NCBI GenBank assembly: GCA_035493195.1
Contig: DATJIM010000011.1
Span: 1-7,165 of the forward strand
Length of the DNA: 7,165 nucleotides
Reading direction: 5' to 3'
DNA from: Schlegelella_A sp035493195
GTDB lineage: Bacteria > Pseudomonadota > Gammaproteobacteria > Burkholderiales > Burkholderiaceae_C
The stretch's first letter is position 1. Every line of letters starts with the position of its first letter. The notes under the pieces are model-generated. The model did not search any database, was not told where the DNA came from, and saw only the letters and a list, made by a program, of their open reading frames with translations. A program made the position numbers and the translations under genes. This document shows positions 6,324-7,165 of the stretch, one piece after another.

Positions 6324-7072
6324 TCGAACGCGACCTCGACCTCAAGACCGCCGACGGCGCGATGAACACCTTCGTCGTCCATCCCGACGAAGGCGGGCCG
6401 TTCCCCGTCGTCCTCTTCTACATGGACGCACCGGGCAAGCGCGAGGAGCTGCACGACATGGCGCGGCGGATCGCGAGCGTCGGCTACTTCGTCGTCCTGC
6501 CGAACCTGTACTACCGCAGGAGCCGCGACTACTTCCTGCGCGAGCGCAACGACGCCGGCTTCGCCGAGATGTTCACGTACATGGACGCGCTCGACCGCCG
6601 CACCGTCGAGTGCGATACGGCGGCGATGCTCGCCTTCGTCGATGCCGACAAGAACGCCGACCGGTCGCGCATCGGCGCGGTCGGCTATTGCATGAGCGGC
6701 CCGTTCGTGATCTGGGCTGCCGCGGCGTTTCCCGATCGGCTGCGCTGCATCGCCTCGATCTACGGCGCCAGGCTCGTCACCGACGCGCCCGACTCGGCGC
6801 ACCGCATGGTCGCCAAGGTGCGCTGCGAGGCGTATTTCGCGTGCGCCGAGATCGACAAGTGGGCACCGCCGGAGATCGTCGCTCAACTCCAGTCGGCGCT
6901 CGACGCTGCGCGAACGAATTACCGCCTCGAGTGGTACCCGGGCGCCGAGCACGGCTTCGCGTTTCCGTTGCGCGCCGGCATCTATCACAAGCCCTCGGCA
7001 GAGCGGCACTGGGAACGGCTCTTCAGCCTGTTCCGCCGCAACCTCGGCGAAGCGCGCCCGCTCGACGCTTGA
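6320..7072 (+). CDS. Dienelactone hydrolase family alpha/beta hydrolase
   Basis: The 250-residue product has the length and catalytic layout of dienelactone hydrolases: nucleophile Cys124 in GYCMSG (122-127), Asp179 in AEIDKW, and His211 in GAEHGFAFP. The cysteine in place of serine is characteristic of the family. An early strand ends in FYMDAPG (33-39), with Asp36 near the position where classical chlorocatechol-pathway enzymes have Glu, suggesting the broad general subfamily rather than a true chloroaromatic enzyme. No signal peptide is seen, so it is probably cytosolic. Its ATG overlaps the stop of the FAD/GcvT gene by 4 nt, so the two are almost certainly cotranscribed and translationally coupled. 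A hydrolase step in the same pathway is implied, but the substrate (lactone, ester or thioester) is unknown. Confidence 0.88.
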   Translation: MIERDLDLKTADGAMNTFVVHPDEGGPFPVVLFYMDAPGKREELHDMARRIASVGYFVVLPNLYYRRSRDYFLRERNDAGFAEMFTYMDALDRRTVECDTAAMLAFVDADKNADRSRIGAVGYCMSGPFVIWAAAAFPDRLRCIASIYGARLVTDAPDSAHRMVAKVRCEAYFACAEIDKWAPPEIVAQLQSALDAARTNYRLEWYPGAEHGFAFPLRAGIYHKPSAERHWERLFSLFRRNLGEARPLDA

Positions 7073-7086
7073 CGCGCGGCTCGCAC

Positions 7087-7129
7087 CCGAAGCACGGGGG
7101 CGGTGGGTTAACCCGGATATCAGCTTCGG
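7087..7129. terminator. Inverted repeats after the last gene, possible terminator
   Basis: CCGAAGC (7087-7093) and GCTTCGG (7123-7129) are exact reverse complements separated by 29 nt. Within that loop lies the perfect palindrome GGGTTAACCC (7105-7114). The structure begins 14 nt after the stop of the hydrolase gene, consistent with the end of that operon, but there is no T-tract and the loop is large. The remainder to 7165 shows no supportable gene. Confidence 0.3.
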
Positions 7130-7165
7130 CGCCCGCAATCGCATGCTTCGCGCCGCGCTGCGATC

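Noticed and set aside
6191..7144. A 317-codon minus-strand frame opposite the dienelactone hydrolase gene.
   Set aside because: No domain or ribosome-binding site is visible, and it lies antisense to a gene with an intact Cys-Asp-His triad.
7143..7165. An ATG near the right edge that could begin a new plus-strand gene.
   Set aside because: Only seven codons are visible, with no ribosome-binding site and nothing recognisable.

Overview
The window is about 7.2 kb of very GC-rich DNA (roughly two thirds G+C by eye), densely coding, with strong G/C at third codon positions. This and the gene families suggest a proteobacterium, perhaps a betaproteobacterium. That placement is an inference, because the window has no taxonomic marker. 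No RNA gene, insertion sequence, integrase or CRISPR array is visible.

Region 1 (1-3216, + strand) is a tight operon with a phosphonate-catabolism signature. It opens with the last 25 codons of an aldehyde dehydrogenase, probably a phosphonoacetaldehyde dehydrogenase. Next come a Na+/phosphate cotransporter-family protein with a C-terminal PhoU-like domain (94-1785), an HD-domain diiron oxygenase of the PhnZ type (1785-2333), and a ten-helix EamA/DMT permease resembling the family found beside phosphonate operons (2350-3216). Junctions are 15 nt, a 1-nt TGATG overlap, and 16 nt. A plausible reading is that the enzymes process organophosphonates and release phosphate, the Na/Pi protein handles the phosphate (possibly as an overflow exporter), and the DMT protein moves an unknown substrate or product.

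Region 2 (3217-3356) is a 140-nt gap between convergent genes. It holds a long bulged hairpin at 3258-3300, a likely bidirectional transcription stop.

Region 3 (3357-7072) holds a minus-strand DUF1428/YbaA-family gene (3357-3710). Diverging from it across 114 nt is a two-gene operon: an 832-residue FAD oxidoreductase-GcvT fusion of the dimethylglycine/sarcosine dehydrogenase type (3825-6323), overlapped by 4 nt by a dienelactone-hydrolase-family gene (6320-7072). PhnZ-type enzymes release glycine or N-methylated glycines from hydroxylated aminoethylphosphonates, and this dehydrogenase family demethylates N-methylglycines. The two operons could therefore be metabolically linked, but this is a hypothesis. 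The last 93 nt hold inverted repeats and no supportable gene.

The individual families are known. The least ordinary aspects are the physical coupling of a C-P bond-cleaving oxygenase to a Na/Pi transporter, the apparent mixing of hydrolytic and oxidative phosphonate routes, and the neighbouring N-methylglycine-type dehydrogenase. I saw no clear evidence of a wholly new system.
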